Assembly (NCBI GenBank): GCA_050184585.1
Contig: JBFXAF010000001.1
Location: forward strand, 310,001 to 374,000
Direction of reading: 5' to 3'
DNA: 64,000 nucleotides
Origin: JBFXAF01 sp050184585
GTDB taxonomy: Bacteria > Pseudomonadota > Alphaproteobacteria > Rhizobiales > Rhizobiaceae
The notes beneath the pieces were generated by a model that made no database searches, was not told where the DNA came from, and saw only the letters and a program-made list of their open reading frames with translations. Position 1 is the stretch's first letter, and each line of letters opens with the position of its first letter. Of this stretch, positions 44,309 to 51,685 are shown in pieces. Made by a program: the position numbers and the translations under genes.

Positions 44309-44653
44309 ATGTCCAATCGCGTTCTCTCTGCCGTCGTCGCCACCGCCTTCGCCGCTGCCATCGGCTCACTTGCCGCTGCGCCGGCCGGGGCCGCCAGTAA
44401 GGCGGAGATGGAAAAAATGATGAAGGAGAACCAGGCCAAGACCATGGCGGCGATGAAGACCGGCAAATTCGAGCAATGCTACGGCGTCGCTCTGAAAGGC
44501 CAGAACGACTGCTTCGCCGGCGCCGGCACCACATGCGCGGGAACCAGCACCGCCGATTATCAGGGAAATGCCTTCAAGCTGGTGAAGACGGGAACCTGCA
44601 CGACGATCAGTACGCCGAACGGCCATGGCAGCCTGAAACCAATCGAAAGCTGA
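44309..44653 (+). CDS. bufA1: Bufferin precursor peptide (DUF2282), BufA1-like
   Basis: A 114-residue precursor: an N-terminal signal sequence (MSNRVLSAVVATAFAAAIGSLAAAPAGAA), a Met/Lys-rich linker, and a core with four Cys (57, 68, 76 and 97) in the order EQCYGVALKGQNDC, TTCAGTS and KTGTCT. This is the DUF2282 signature of bufferin-1. Known bufferins are ribosomal peptides whose Cys are turned into thiooxazole-type heterocycles by a DUF692 enzyme and that bind copper in the periplasm. A strong TTTGGAGGAAATT ribosome binding site precedes ATG 44309, suggesting high expression. The modifying genes follow directly. Confidence 0.9.
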   Translation: MSNRVLSAVVATAFAAAIGSLAAAPAGAASKAEMEKMMKENQAKTMAAMKTGKFEQCYGVALKGQNDCFAGAGTTCAGTSTADYQGNAFKLVKTGTCTTISTPNGHGSLKPIES

Positions 44654-44667
44654 GGCGATCGACAAGA

Positions 44668-44694
44668 CCGGGGTGGACGCGCAGTCCTCCCCGG
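44668..44694 (+). other. Intercistronic hairpin between the peptide and its modifying enzyme
   Basis: A six-base stem CCGGGG/CCCCGG with a 15-base loop lies between bufA1 and bufB, followed by AAATC. It has no T run, so it is not a full terminator. It may protect the 3' end of an abundant bufA1 message or partly limit read-through into bufB. Confidence 0.45.
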
Positions 44695-44728
44695 AAATCG
44701 TTCGTCAAGGCAAAAGGAGAAAGCTGTC

Positions 44729-45628
44729 ATGGCCTGCCAAAACAACTATGCCCGTGTGCCGCGAAATGGACAAATTCCTGCGCGGGGCGGGGTTGGCCTC
44801 AAGCCTGAGCACTACCGGACGATTCTCGAAACCGCGCCCGATATCGGCTTCTTCGAGGTGCATGCCGAAAACTACATGGGCGCTGGCGGCCCCCCGCACC
44901 GTTACCTCACCGAGGTCCGCGAGCGCTATCCATTGTCGCTGCACGGGGTGGGACTGTCGATCGGCGCCGACCGACCGCTCGATCGCAGCCATTTGAACCG
45001 GCTGAAAGGACTTATCGAGCGCTATCAGCCTGGATTGTTTTCCGAACATCTTGCCTGGTCGACGCATGATACCGCCTATTTCGACGACCTCCTGCCGGTG
45101 CCCTACACCGAAGAATCGCTTTCGCGGGTCGTTTCTCACATCGATGAAGTTCAGGAAGCGCTCGGGCGGCAGATTCTTCTGGAGAACCCGTCGACCTATC
45201 TTGCTTTTGCGGAGAGCACCTATTCGGAAATCGACTTCATCGCAGAGATCGCCCGGCGAACTGGCTGCGGGCTCTTGCTCGACGTCAACAACGTCCATGT
45301 CGCGTCGACCAATCAGCAATGGGATCCGATCCGCTATATCGACGAATATCCGCTTACCTCCGTCCAGGAGATTCATCTCGCCGGCTACACGCCGGAAGCG
45401 GACGAAAAGGGCCGCCCTCTGCTGATCGATACGCATGACCGACCGGTCGACGCCGTGGTCTGGGAGCTCTACGAACACACGATCGCACGCCTCGGTCCCG
45501 TACCGACCTTGATCGAGTGGGACGCGAACGTGCCGGCATGGCCTGAGCTCAAGGCTGAAGCCGAGCGGGCGGAGGCGATCATGTTTGCCGCCGGGCGAAA
45601 GGATCATGCTCATGCAATCTCTGGCTGA
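44729..45628 (+). CDS. bufB: DUF692 multinuclear iron oxidase (MNIO), BufB-like
   Basis: A 299-residue TIM-barrel protein of the DUF692/MNIO family. These iron enzymes oxidise Cys residues of ribosomal peptides. Metal-site residues are visible in EVHAENYMG, LSLHGVGLSIG, FSEHLAWS, ILLENPSTY, LLLDVNNVHVAS, EIHLAGYTPE and DTHDRPVDAVVW, as expected for the His/Asp/Glu-rich multinuclear site. ATG 44729 has a strong AAAGGAGA ribosome binding site. It lies between the precursor peptide gene and the DUF2063 partner gene, the normal bufABC order. Confidence 0.92.
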   Translation: MACQNNYARVPRNGQIPARGGVGLKPEHYRTILETAPDIGFFEVHAENYMGAGGPPHRYLTEVRERYPLSLHGVGLSIGADRPLDRSHLNRLKGLIERYQPGLFSEHLAWSTHDTAYFDDLLPVPYTEESLSRVVSHIDEVQEALGRQILLENPSTYLAFAESTYSEIDFIAEIARRTGCGLLLDVNNVHVASTNQQWDPIRYIDEYPLTSVQEIHLAGYTPEADEKGRPLLIDTHDRPVDAVVWELYEHTIARLGPVPTLIEWDANVPAWPELKAEAERAEAIMFAAGRKDHAHAISG

Positions 45629-46418
45629 CAGGCTGGACGGCTTTGCTGCGGCTTTGTTCGATCCTGCGGAACCCGTACCGACGGGGCTTGTTGGGCCCGA
45701 TGGTCAGCCAAGCCAGAAGAGATTCGCCGTCTATCGCAACAATGTGGTCGTGGGCCTCGTCGAGGCGCTGAAGGCCAACTACCCGGCTGTCTGCCGCATC
45801 GTTGGCGAGGAATTCTTTGACGTCATGGCGCGTGTCTTTGTGGTTGCCGAGCCACCCGTCTCACCGATCCTCCTCGACTATGGGGCTGGATTCGCCGATT
45901 TCATCTGGGGCTTCGAACCGGTCGCAGAGCTGTCCTACCTTGCCGACGTCGCCCGTCTCGAGCGCGCCTGGCACGAAGCCTACCACGCGCCTGAAGCAAA
46001 CCCGCTGACGCCGGAAGCCCTGACCGGCATCCCCGAAGACCAGGTGGGCAGCCTCACATTCAGCATCCACCCCTCGCTACGTCTGATCTGGTCCCGGTTT
46101 CCAGTCCTTACGATCTGGCAGATGAACATCGGCGACGGCGTACCGGCTCCGGTGGATTTCGCTATGGGCGGTGAGGATGTGCTGGTGCTGCGTCCAGCCG
46201 CCGAGGTCGAGGTCCGCGCGATGCCGCCCGGTGGGTTCGCGTTCGTGGAGGCACTGCAACAGCGTCAATCGCTGACCGAGGCCATGAAGACCGCGCTGCA
46301 CGCAGACCCGCGCTTCGATCTTTCGGGAAACATTCGCGACCTCGTCGCTGCCGGCGCGTTCGTCGGCTGTCGCATTGGCAACGAAGCAGGGCCGCTAACG
46401 CGAGGTGTCATAGCATGA
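45606..46418 (+). CDS. bufC: DUF2063 partner protein of the MNIO enzyme, BufC-like
   Basis: A protein of about 270 residues. The N-terminal half carries the DUF2063 pattern: LADRLDGFAAALFDP, KRFAVYRNNVVVGLVEALKANYPAVCRIVGEEFFDVMARVFV and PVSPILLDYGAGFADFIWGF. DUF2063 proteins recruit the precursor peptide to the DUF692 enzyme. The start lies inside the end of bufB (ATG 45606; ATG 45612 is equally possible), downstream of GAAAGG. It overlaps bufD by four bases (ATGA). Confidence 0.9.
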   Translation: MLMQSLADRLDGFAAALFDPAEPVPTGLVGPDGQPSQKRFAVYRNNVVVGLVEALKANYPAVCRIVGEEFFDVMARVFVVAEPPVSPILLDYGAGFADFIWGFEPVAELSYLADVARLERAWHEAYHAPEANPLTPEALTGIPEDQVGSLTFSIHPSLRLIWSRFPVLTIWQMNIGDGVPAPVDFAMGGEDVLVLRPAAEVEVRAMPPGGFAFVEALQQRQSLTEAMKTALHADPRFDLSGNIRDLVAAGAFVGCRIGNEAGPLTRGVIA

Positions 46419-46939
46419 GTGAGACGCAGGGCCACACGAGCTGGATGAGTATCACAAACCTGGACCGCGCGGTTCGCGTCATCCTCGAATGGCTGGCATG
46501 GGCGGCCCGTGCGGTGGCGCCGCTTGTGCTTCGGATCGCCCTGGCCGTCCCGTTTTTCCGCTCAGGGCTAACCAAATGGGACGGCTTCCTGGAATTGTCT
46601 CCCACGGCGGCCTTTCTGTTCGAGGAGCAGTTCAAACTGCATATCTTCGGCGGCGTCTATGACCTTCCGGCGCCGGACATGCTGGCATTGCTCGACAGCG
46701 TTGCCGAGATCGTCCTGCCGGTCCTTCTGGTCCTCGGCCTCGCAACTCGTTTCAGCGCGCTCGGCCTCCTCGTCATGACCGGCGTCATCCAGCTTGTCGT
46801 GCCCGACGGGTGGGCGAACTTCCATCTTCCTTGGGCCGCCATGGCGCTCTCTATCATCGCGATGGGGCCTGGTCGTTTGTCGCTGGATCATCTTATCACG
46901 ATGATTGGTCGCACCTGGTTGCCGCGAGCTTCATTATGA
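46415..46939 (+). CDS. bufD: DoxX-family membrane protein of the bufferin operon
   Basis: A 174-residue membrane protein with four helices and the DoxX pattern: LVLRIALAVPFFRSGLTKWDGFLELSPTAAFLFEEQ followed by IVLPVLLVLGLATRFSALGLLVMTGVIQLVVPDGWANFHLPWAAMALSIIAMGPG. DoxX proteins are common fourth members of DUF2282-DUF692-DUF2063 operons; their job may be electron transfer from quinones or membrane anchoring. It overlaps bufC by four bases. The second sigma factor gene follows after about 90 bases. Confidence 0.88.
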   Translation: MSETQGHTSWMSITNLDRAVRVILEWLAWAARAVAPLVLRIALAVPFFRSGLTKWDGFLELSPTAAFLFEEQFKLHIFGGVYDLPAPDMLALLDSVAEIVLPVLLVLGLATRFSALGLLVMTGVIQLVVPDGWANFHLPWAAMALSIIAMGPGRLSLDHLITMIGRTWLPRASL

Positions 46940-46950
46940 CGCGTCCCATC

Positions 46951-46976
46951 GTAACCAGACCCTGGCCTGGCACGCC
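46951..46976 (+). promoter_or_regulatory. Weak candidate SigF-type promoter before the second sigma gene
   Basis: GTAACC (46951-46956) is followed by a 16-base spacer, then CGCC in place of CGAA. It ends about 50 bases before the second sigF start. The -35 match is perfect and the -10 match poor, so autoregulation of sigma 2 is only a possibility. Confidence 0.3.
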
Positions 46977-47026
46977 CCTGTCATCAGCCGCAGCCGAACG
47001 TGCTGCAGAGGCCGGCTGAGGGGGTG

Positions 47027-47686
47027 ATGTCGATGACGCAGCGATCGCACAACAATATACGCCATCTGAAGCTCGTGCCGAATGACGCGCAGCAAGGCGT
47101 CGTTGCAAGTGATGAAGCCCGTCAGATGTCCCGTGCGATCCGCGATGTCGATTGGGCGGTCCTCATGGCTCGTGCCCAGAACGGAGACTCGGCAGCCTAT
47201 CAGCGACTTCTCGAAGGGATGACGCCCTATCTTCGCTCGCTCGCCTTACGTTGGTATCACGATCCGCAGGATATCGAAGATGCCATCCAGGACGTTTTTC
47301 TGACCGTCCACGTCATTCGGCACACCTATGATCCTGCACGGCCGTTCGGGCCATGGCTGGTTGCGATCGCAAGCCGCCGCTTTGTCGACCGTTTGCGCCG
47401 TCAAGGCCGTCGACGGCTACGCGAAACGTCTCTCACGACAGAGCACGAAACTTTTTTGGCGTCTGATGCGAATCTTGAAGAGAGCCTGGACTGGATAGGG
47501 CTGGAGTCGGCCATAGAGAACTTGCCACCGAAACAGCAACAAGCCATCTCGTTGCTCAAGCTCAAGGAAATGCCCCTGAAGGAGGCCGCAAAGGTGAGCG
47601 GAATGTCGATTGCTTCTCTCAAGGTTGCCACACATCGCGCCTTGAAAAGCCTCCGCCAAATGCTGACCGATCGGCACGAAACATGA
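47027..47686 (+). CDS. sigF: SigF-type ECF sigma factor (second NrsF-linked copy)
   Basis: A 219-residue ECF sigma factor. Region 2 reads DPQDIEDAIQDVFLTVHVIRHTYDPARPFGPWLVAIASRRFVDRLRR; region 4 reads LPPKQQQAISLLKLKEMPLKEAAKVSGMSIASLKVATHRALKSLRQML. Both regions closely resemble the first copy at 42947. It has about 30 more residues at the N-terminus. ATG 47027 or 47033 follows GAGGGGGTG. Its stop overlaps the second nrsF start by four bases (ATGA). The two sigma/anti-sigma pairs are paralogues in opposite flanks of the bufferin genes. Confidence 0.88.
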   Translation: MSMTQRSHNNIRHLKLVPNDAQQGVVASDEARQMSRAIRDVDWAVLMARAQNGDSAAYQRLLEGMTPYLRSLALRWYHDPQDIEDAIQDVFLTVHVIRHTYDPARPFGPWLVAIASRRFVDRLRRQGRRRLRETSLTTEHETFLASDANLEESLDWIGLESAIENLPPKQQQAISLLKLKEMPLKEAAKVSGMSIASLKVATHRALKSLRQMLTDRHET

Positions 47687-48354
47687 TCAAGACGTCCGAC
47701 CTTATTTCATCGTTGGCGAAGGATCTGCCGCCCGTCCGGCGCTTGCGGCCGCCGGTCGTGCGGGCGAGTTGCTGGCTGGTGCTCGCGGCCGCCGTTTTGA
47801 TGCTGCTTGCCATCGCTCAGGGCCTTCGCCCCGACCTTGCCCAACGCCTTAACGATCCCGCATTCGCAGTGGGTATGATCGCGTCGATTCTAACTGGCGT
47901 TCTCGCGGCGATCGCCGCTTTTCTCGTCAGCCTTCCCGACCGCTCTCGCTTTTGGCTTCTTCTTCCAATCCCGGCTCTCGGCATCTGGTTGTCGAACATT
48001 GGCTACCAGTGCCTCACCCAGTGGATCAGCATTGGCCCGGATGGCATCGGTCTCGGGGAGGCTGTCCAGTGCTTTGCAACGCTGGTTCTGACGAGCCTGC
48101 CCTTGTCACTGATGATGCTCGTGATGTTGCGTCATGCCGCACCCCTTCGCCCCAGGACCGTAACAGTGATGGGCAGCCTGTCCGTTGCGGCAATCACGGC
48201 GACGGCGCTTTCGCTGTTTCACACCATGGACGCAACCGTGATGATCCTGATGTGGAATCTCGGGACAGCAGTCATTCTGGTCACTCTGGGCAGCGTCTTT
48301 TCAAAGACAATGTTCCGATGGGTCGCGCCACGCACGCTTGCCGCATCGGACTGA
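47683..48354 (+). CDS. nrsF: NrsF (DUF1109) membrane anti-sigma factor, second copy
   Basis: A 223-residue polytopic protein with six helices. The N-terminus TSDLISSLAKDLPPVRRLRPP and the helices starting RASCWLVLAAAVLM, followed by LPIPALGIWLSNIGYQCLTQWIS, match the DUF1109/NrsF pattern of the first copy. Cys occurs in GYQCLT and EAVQCFAT, in extracytoplasmic positions where metals or oxidants could act. It overlaps the upstream sigma gene by four bases. The thioredoxin gene follows with a 58-base gap, probably in the same operon. Confidence 0.85.
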   Translation: MIKTSDLISSLAKDLPPVRRLRPPVVRASCWLVLAAAVLMLLAIAQGLRPDLAQRLNDPAFAVGMIASILTGVLAAIAAFLVSLPDRSRFWLLLPIPALGIWLSNIGYQCLTQWISIGPDGIGLGEAVQCFATLVLTSLPLSLMMLVMLRHAAPLRPRTVTVMGSLSVAAITATALSLFHTMDATVMILMWNLGTAVILVTLGSVFSKTMFRWVAPRTLAASD

Positions 48355-48412
48355 AAACCCAATGGCGCGCTCAACAGACCACTATCCAATCCATCAACCG
48401 AAGGACACACAC

Positions 48413-48817
48413 ATGCATAAACGTCACTTCCTCGCTCTTGCCCTCGCCGTATCGATTGCACCGTGGGTGTCTGTGTCCACGGTCAGTGCAGCCGAACGCA
48501 AGGTTTTCGATAAGGCGAGCTTCGAGGCGGCACAGCAGGGCGGTGCCCGCATTCTCGTTGATATTTCGGCGACATGGTGCCCAACCTGCAAGGCGCAGAA
48601 GCCGATCATCGACAAGCTCGCCGAACAGGCTGCGAACAAGGATCTCGTCATCTTCGCGGTCGATTTCGATAGCCAGAAGCCTGTTGTTCGCCAGTTCGGC
48701 GCACAGAGCCAAAGCACGCTGATCGCGTTCCGCGGCAAGACCGAGACGGCTCGCTCGGTTGGCGATACCAATCCGGAATCGATTGAGGCGTTGGTCCAAT
48801 CGACCCTCGGTGAATGA
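48413..48817 (+). CDS. Periplasmic thioredoxin-like protein
   Basis: A 134-residue thioredoxin-fold protein with a signal peptide (LALALAVSIAPWVSVSTVSAAE). The active site is WCPTC (Cys 56 and 59), followed by VDFDSQKPVVRQFGAQSQSTLIAF with the typical fold order, although the usual cis-Pro position reads STL. It likely acts as a periplasmic disulfide reductase. ccdA follows after nine bases and would supply electrons from the cytoplasm. It is probably transcribed with sigma 2 and NrsF 2. Confidence 0.85.
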   Translation: MHKRHFLALALAVSIAPWVSVSTVSAAERKVFDKASFEAAQQGGARILVDISATWCPTCKAQKPIIDKLAEQAANKDLVIFAVDFDSQKPVVRQFGAQSQSTLIAFRGKTETARSVGDTNPESIEALVQSTLGE

Positions 48818-48826
48818 GGGGAACTG

Positions 48827-49549
48827 ATGGCAACTGGCAGCATCTTGTTCGCCCTTCTAGCCGGCATCCTGTCGACGCTGTCGCCTTGTGTGCTGCCGCT
48901 TTTGCCTCTCGTTCTCGGGGCGGCGGTCTCCGAGCATAGATTGGGGCCGGCGGCACTGGCCGCAGGCCTCGCTCTTTCCTTCGTGGCCATCGGGCTATTC
49001 GTCGCGACGATCGGCTTCTCGATCGGACTGGATACCGGCATCTTTCGCAGTATCGCCGCGCTGCTCCTGCTGGCAGTCGGTCTGGTGCTTCTGGTCCCCA
49101 AGCTCCAGGCGCAGCTCGCCGTCGCTGGAGGACCTGTCAGCGGCTGGGCCGACCGCCGTTTTAGCGGTTTCTCTGCATCGGGCCTGAAGGGTCAGTTCGC
49201 CGTCGGCCTGCTGCTCGGCGCCGTCTGGAGCCCCTGTGTCGGTCCGACGCTTGGCGCGGCTTCGGTTCTTGCCGCGCAAGGCAAGGATCTGGGGCAAGTC
49301 GCGATCGTGATGATCGCTTTCGGCATAGGCGCGGCGCTGCCGCTGCTCCTCCTGGGGCTTCTCTCGCGTGAAGTGATGATCCAGTGGCGCAACCGGCTCC
49401 TGCGGGCAGGTCAAGGCGGAAAGGCGATATTGGGGGGACTGCTTGTTGCGATCGGATTGTTAATCCTCAGTGGTCTCGACAAGAACCTGGAGACATTCCT
49501 GGTGGATGTTTCGCCCGCTTGGCTAACCCGGCTCACAACGCAGTTTTGA
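48827..49549 (+). CDS. ccdA: CcdA-type thiol-electron transporter
   Basis: A 240-residue polytopic membrane protein with six helices. The two conserved Cys are in LSTLSPCVLPLLPLVLG and GAVWSPCVGPTLGAAS, the SPC motifs of CcdA/DsbD, which carry electrons from cytoplasmic thioredoxin to the periplasm. It is directly downstream of the periplasmic thioredoxin gene, which would be its partner. Together they form a reducing system, perhaps to keep periplasmic Cys reduced under metal stress. Confidence 0.9.
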   Translation: MATGSILFALLAGILSTLSPCVLPLLPLVLGAAVSEHRLGPAALAAGLALSFVAIGLFVATIGFSIGLDTGIFRSIAALLLLAVGLVLLVPKLQAQLAVAGGPVSGWADRRFSGFSASGLKGQFAVGLLLGAVWSPCVGPTLGAASVLAAQGKDLGQVAIVMIAFGIGAALPLLLLGLLSREVMIQWRNRLLRAGQGGKAILGGLLVAIGLLILSGLDKNLETFLVDVSPAWLTRLTTQF

Positions 49550-49624
49550 GCGAGGCCATACTTCAGCCGTGACATAGAGCCGGACATGATGGCGCTTGTC
49601 ATCAAAACAAAAGGAACTGGACAA

Positions 49625-50320
49625 ATGTGGAGAATGACGCGGGCTTGCCGCCCCGGCTCTGGAGCGGCAATCATGAGTATACTGTTGGTCATTCTCTCCG
49701 CGCCAACTTTCGGATTGGCACAATCAGCCAAGAGCGACATCGTCGTTGGCGCGTTCTCTCGCGGGTCTTTGTCCAACTGGCAGAGTCGCTCCTTCAAGGG
49801 CGAAACCACCTACGAAATCGTCAGGGATCCCGATCTGGGCGCAACAGTCCTTGCGGCCACAACAGACGGCGCCGCATCGGGGCGTTACCGGAAGATAAAA
49901 ATAGATATTGCAAAAACCCCGTTTCTCAACTGGTCGTGGAAGGTGATGAACACATTTCCCGGGATCGACGAGACGATGAAATCCGGTGACGACTTTTCCG
50001 CTCGCATCTATGTGGTGATCGAACGCGGCCTTCTCGGAGCCCGGTCGCTTGCGCTCAACTATGTCTGGGCCAGCCAGCATCCCTTCGGCAGCGAATGGCC
50101 GAGCCCATACACCTCCCAGGTTCGACTGATGGCGAGCGACAGCGGCTCGCAGGGGCTCGGCTCGTGGGTTCGCCACAAGCAGAATCTTCGAGAAGATTTA
50201 AAGAAAGCATTCGGCGAAGACATCACGACGATCGATGCCGTCGCCATCATGACCGATGCTGACGATCACAAGGGCCGCGCGCAAACCTATTACGGCGACA
50301 TCTGGTTCAGTTCGAAATGA
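49625..50320 (+). CDS. DUF3047-family secreted protein
   Basis: A 231-residue protein with a signal sequence (AAIMSILLVILSAPTFGLAQS) and a DUF3047-type jelly-roll-like domain: LNWSWKVMNTFPGIDETMKSGDDFSARIYVVIERGLLGARSLALNYVWAS, then GLGSWVRHKQNLREDLKKAFGEDITTIDAVAIMTDADDHKGRAQTYYGDIWF. The function is unknown. ATG 49625 is chosen because AAAGGAAC lies just upstream, while the earlier ATG at 49586 lacks one and lengthens the signal. It may be the last gene of the sigma 2 operon. Confidence 0.8.
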   Translation: MWRMTRACRPGSGAAIMSILLVILSAPTFGLAQSAKSDIVVGAFSRGSLSNWQSRSFKGETTYEIVRDPDLGATVLAATTDGAASGRYRKIKIDIAKTPFLNWSWKVMNTFPGIDETMKSGDDFSARIYVVIERGLLGARSLALNYVWASQHPFGSEWPSPYTSQVRLMASDSGSQGLGSWVRHKQNLREDLKKAFGEDITTIDAVAIMTDADDHKGRAQTYYGDIWFSSK

Positions 50321-50377
50321 CAGATGTGATGTGCGCTTCGTTTACGACTCTGGAGGCTGTTCCACCTCAAGAACGGT

Positions 50378-50845
50378 TCACGGCGCAGCAGCCGCGTCGA
50401 TGATTACGTCGAGAGCAGCCGTCATCTTGTCTTTCACGTCTTGCAGGCCTTCGATTGCGTGAGCATCGGTGATGTGCGACAGCGGCCAGTATCCAATCCG
50501 CACGCCGTTGCTTGCATCCTCCCAGATCAGCACACGCAGCGGCAGGTCGAGTCCTGCCGTCTGGCGGCTTTCCATCAACGGCGTTCCAAGCTTCGGATTA
50601 CCGAAGATGATCACGGTTGTCGGCCGCAATTCAAGTCCATTCGCCTTGGCGGCAGCCGCATGATCGACGGTCGCGACGATCTTGGCGCCTCGCTTTTCGA
50701 TCTCGGTTTGAAGGCGTCGTACCGTGGTTGGAAAATCAGCGGCGCTCTCTTTGACGATCAGGTCGGTGCTCTCAGCGCGCACAATCGGGCTGACCGCCAT
50801 AAAAACAATAATGGTCACTGTGGCAATAAGCATTCGAAACATCAT
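50378..50845 (-). CDS. DUF302-family periplasmic protein
   Basis: A 155-residue protein with a signal peptide (LIATVTIIVFMAVSPIVRAE) and a DUF302 domain: VRRLQTEIEKRGAKIVATVDHAAAAKANGLELRPTTVIIFGNPKLGTPLMESRQTAGLDLPLRVLIWED. DUF302 proteins are small, possibly metal- or ligand-binding, and frequently sit with oxidative- or metal-stress genes. GGGAGGAG directly precedes the start, so ATG 50842 may be used instead. It is convergent with the DUF3047 gene. Confidence 0.86.
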   Translation of the reverse strand: MMFRMLIATVTIIVFMAVSPIVRAESTDLIVKESAADFPTTVRRLQTEIEKRGAKIVATVDHAAAAKANGLELRPTTVIIFGNPKLGTPLMESRQTAGLDLPLRVLIWEDASNGVRIGYWPLSHITDAHAIEGLQDVKDKMTAALDVIIDAAAAP

Positions 50846-50953
50846 CTCCTCCCTTTTTGAGACGGAATATTTCCATTTATTTCGCAGCGCATAAACCCAA
50901 GCTTACCAAATCCGCCTGATCGGGCACTCCAATTAGAGCGTCAGATCTACAAA

Positions 50954-51556
50954 TTAACAATGATCCTCACAGTCCTGCCATTCCTCGGCTAGGATGACCG
51001 CTGATCTGGCGATGCTACGCAGCCGGTCGCCATCGCCACCCACCCGCGCCAGCACCCGCAGGGCGATTACAGCCGACAACATCACCCGTGCCGTCGCCCG
51101 CGCATCTCGCGGGCGTTGATCGCGAACTCCGGCGGAAAGCCTTCCCAGCGCCCGATGGAAGCCGTCCTCAATTTCACGCAAGCTTAGTTCGATCAGCCCG
51201 GCAAGCTCGGGATCCCGTGGCGCAACCTCCATCGCCGAATTGACGAGAAGACAACCCCGGCGATCCCTGAGCGAGGCTTCCACGAGATCATTGAAGAATA
51301 CGCGAATACCGACAATCGGATCATCGCTGACATCAAGTTCGGTGATGCGCCGCCTCGCATAGGCATCAAGGTAAGTGTTGAGGCAACGCCGAAACAAGGA
51401 GCGCTTATCACCGAAGGCGTTATAGAGGCTGGCGCCGGTGATCGACATCGCGCTCGCGAGATCCCGCACGGACGTCGCCTCGTAGCCGTGGCGCCAGAAC
51501 CGATCCATTGCAGCCGCCAGCACTGACGGCTGATCGAAAGTTCGTGGTCGTGCCAT
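50954..51556 (-). CDS. TetR-family transcriptional regulator
   Basis: A 200-residue TetR-type repressor. The N-terminal helix-turn-helix is PSVLAAAMDRFWRHGYEATSVRDLASAMSITGASLYNAFGDKRSLFRRCL, followed by a divergent ligand domain. The start MARPRTFDQ (ATG 51556) is the family form. The gene is divergent from a peroxiredoxin-like gene, and a near-perfect 22-base palindrome lies between them, the likely operator. Its ligand could be an electrophile or oxidant. Confidence 0.88.
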   Translation of the reverse strand: MARPRTFDQPSVLAAAMDRFWRHGYEATSVRDLASAMSITGASLYNAFGDKRSLFRRCLNTYLDAYARRRITELDVSDDPIVGIRVFFNDLVEASLRDRRGCLLVNSAMEVAPRDPELAGLIELSLREIEDGFHRALGRLSAGVRDQRPRDARATARVMLSAVIALRVLARVGGDGDRLRSIARSAVILAEEWQDCEDHC

Positions 51557-51621
51557 TCGGCCTTCTCTCCAAAGCTTGTTCCACGCCTCCGCCTCTTGCA
51601 AGGCGCATCGATCCGTGCATG

Positions 51622-51643
51622 TTTTATATCGATCGATCTAAAA
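51622..51643. promoter_or_regulatory. Palindromic operator for the TetR regulator
   Basis: A 22-base palindrome, TTTTA-T-ATCGATCGAT-C-TAAAA, symmetric except for one mismatched pair (51627/51638). It lies midway between the divergent TetR and peroxiredoxin genes, where a TetR dimer is expected to repress both. Confidence 0.72.
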
Positions 51644-51685
51644 AGAAAATGCCCTGCCTCGCAGGCACCACGAAGGATATGCACA

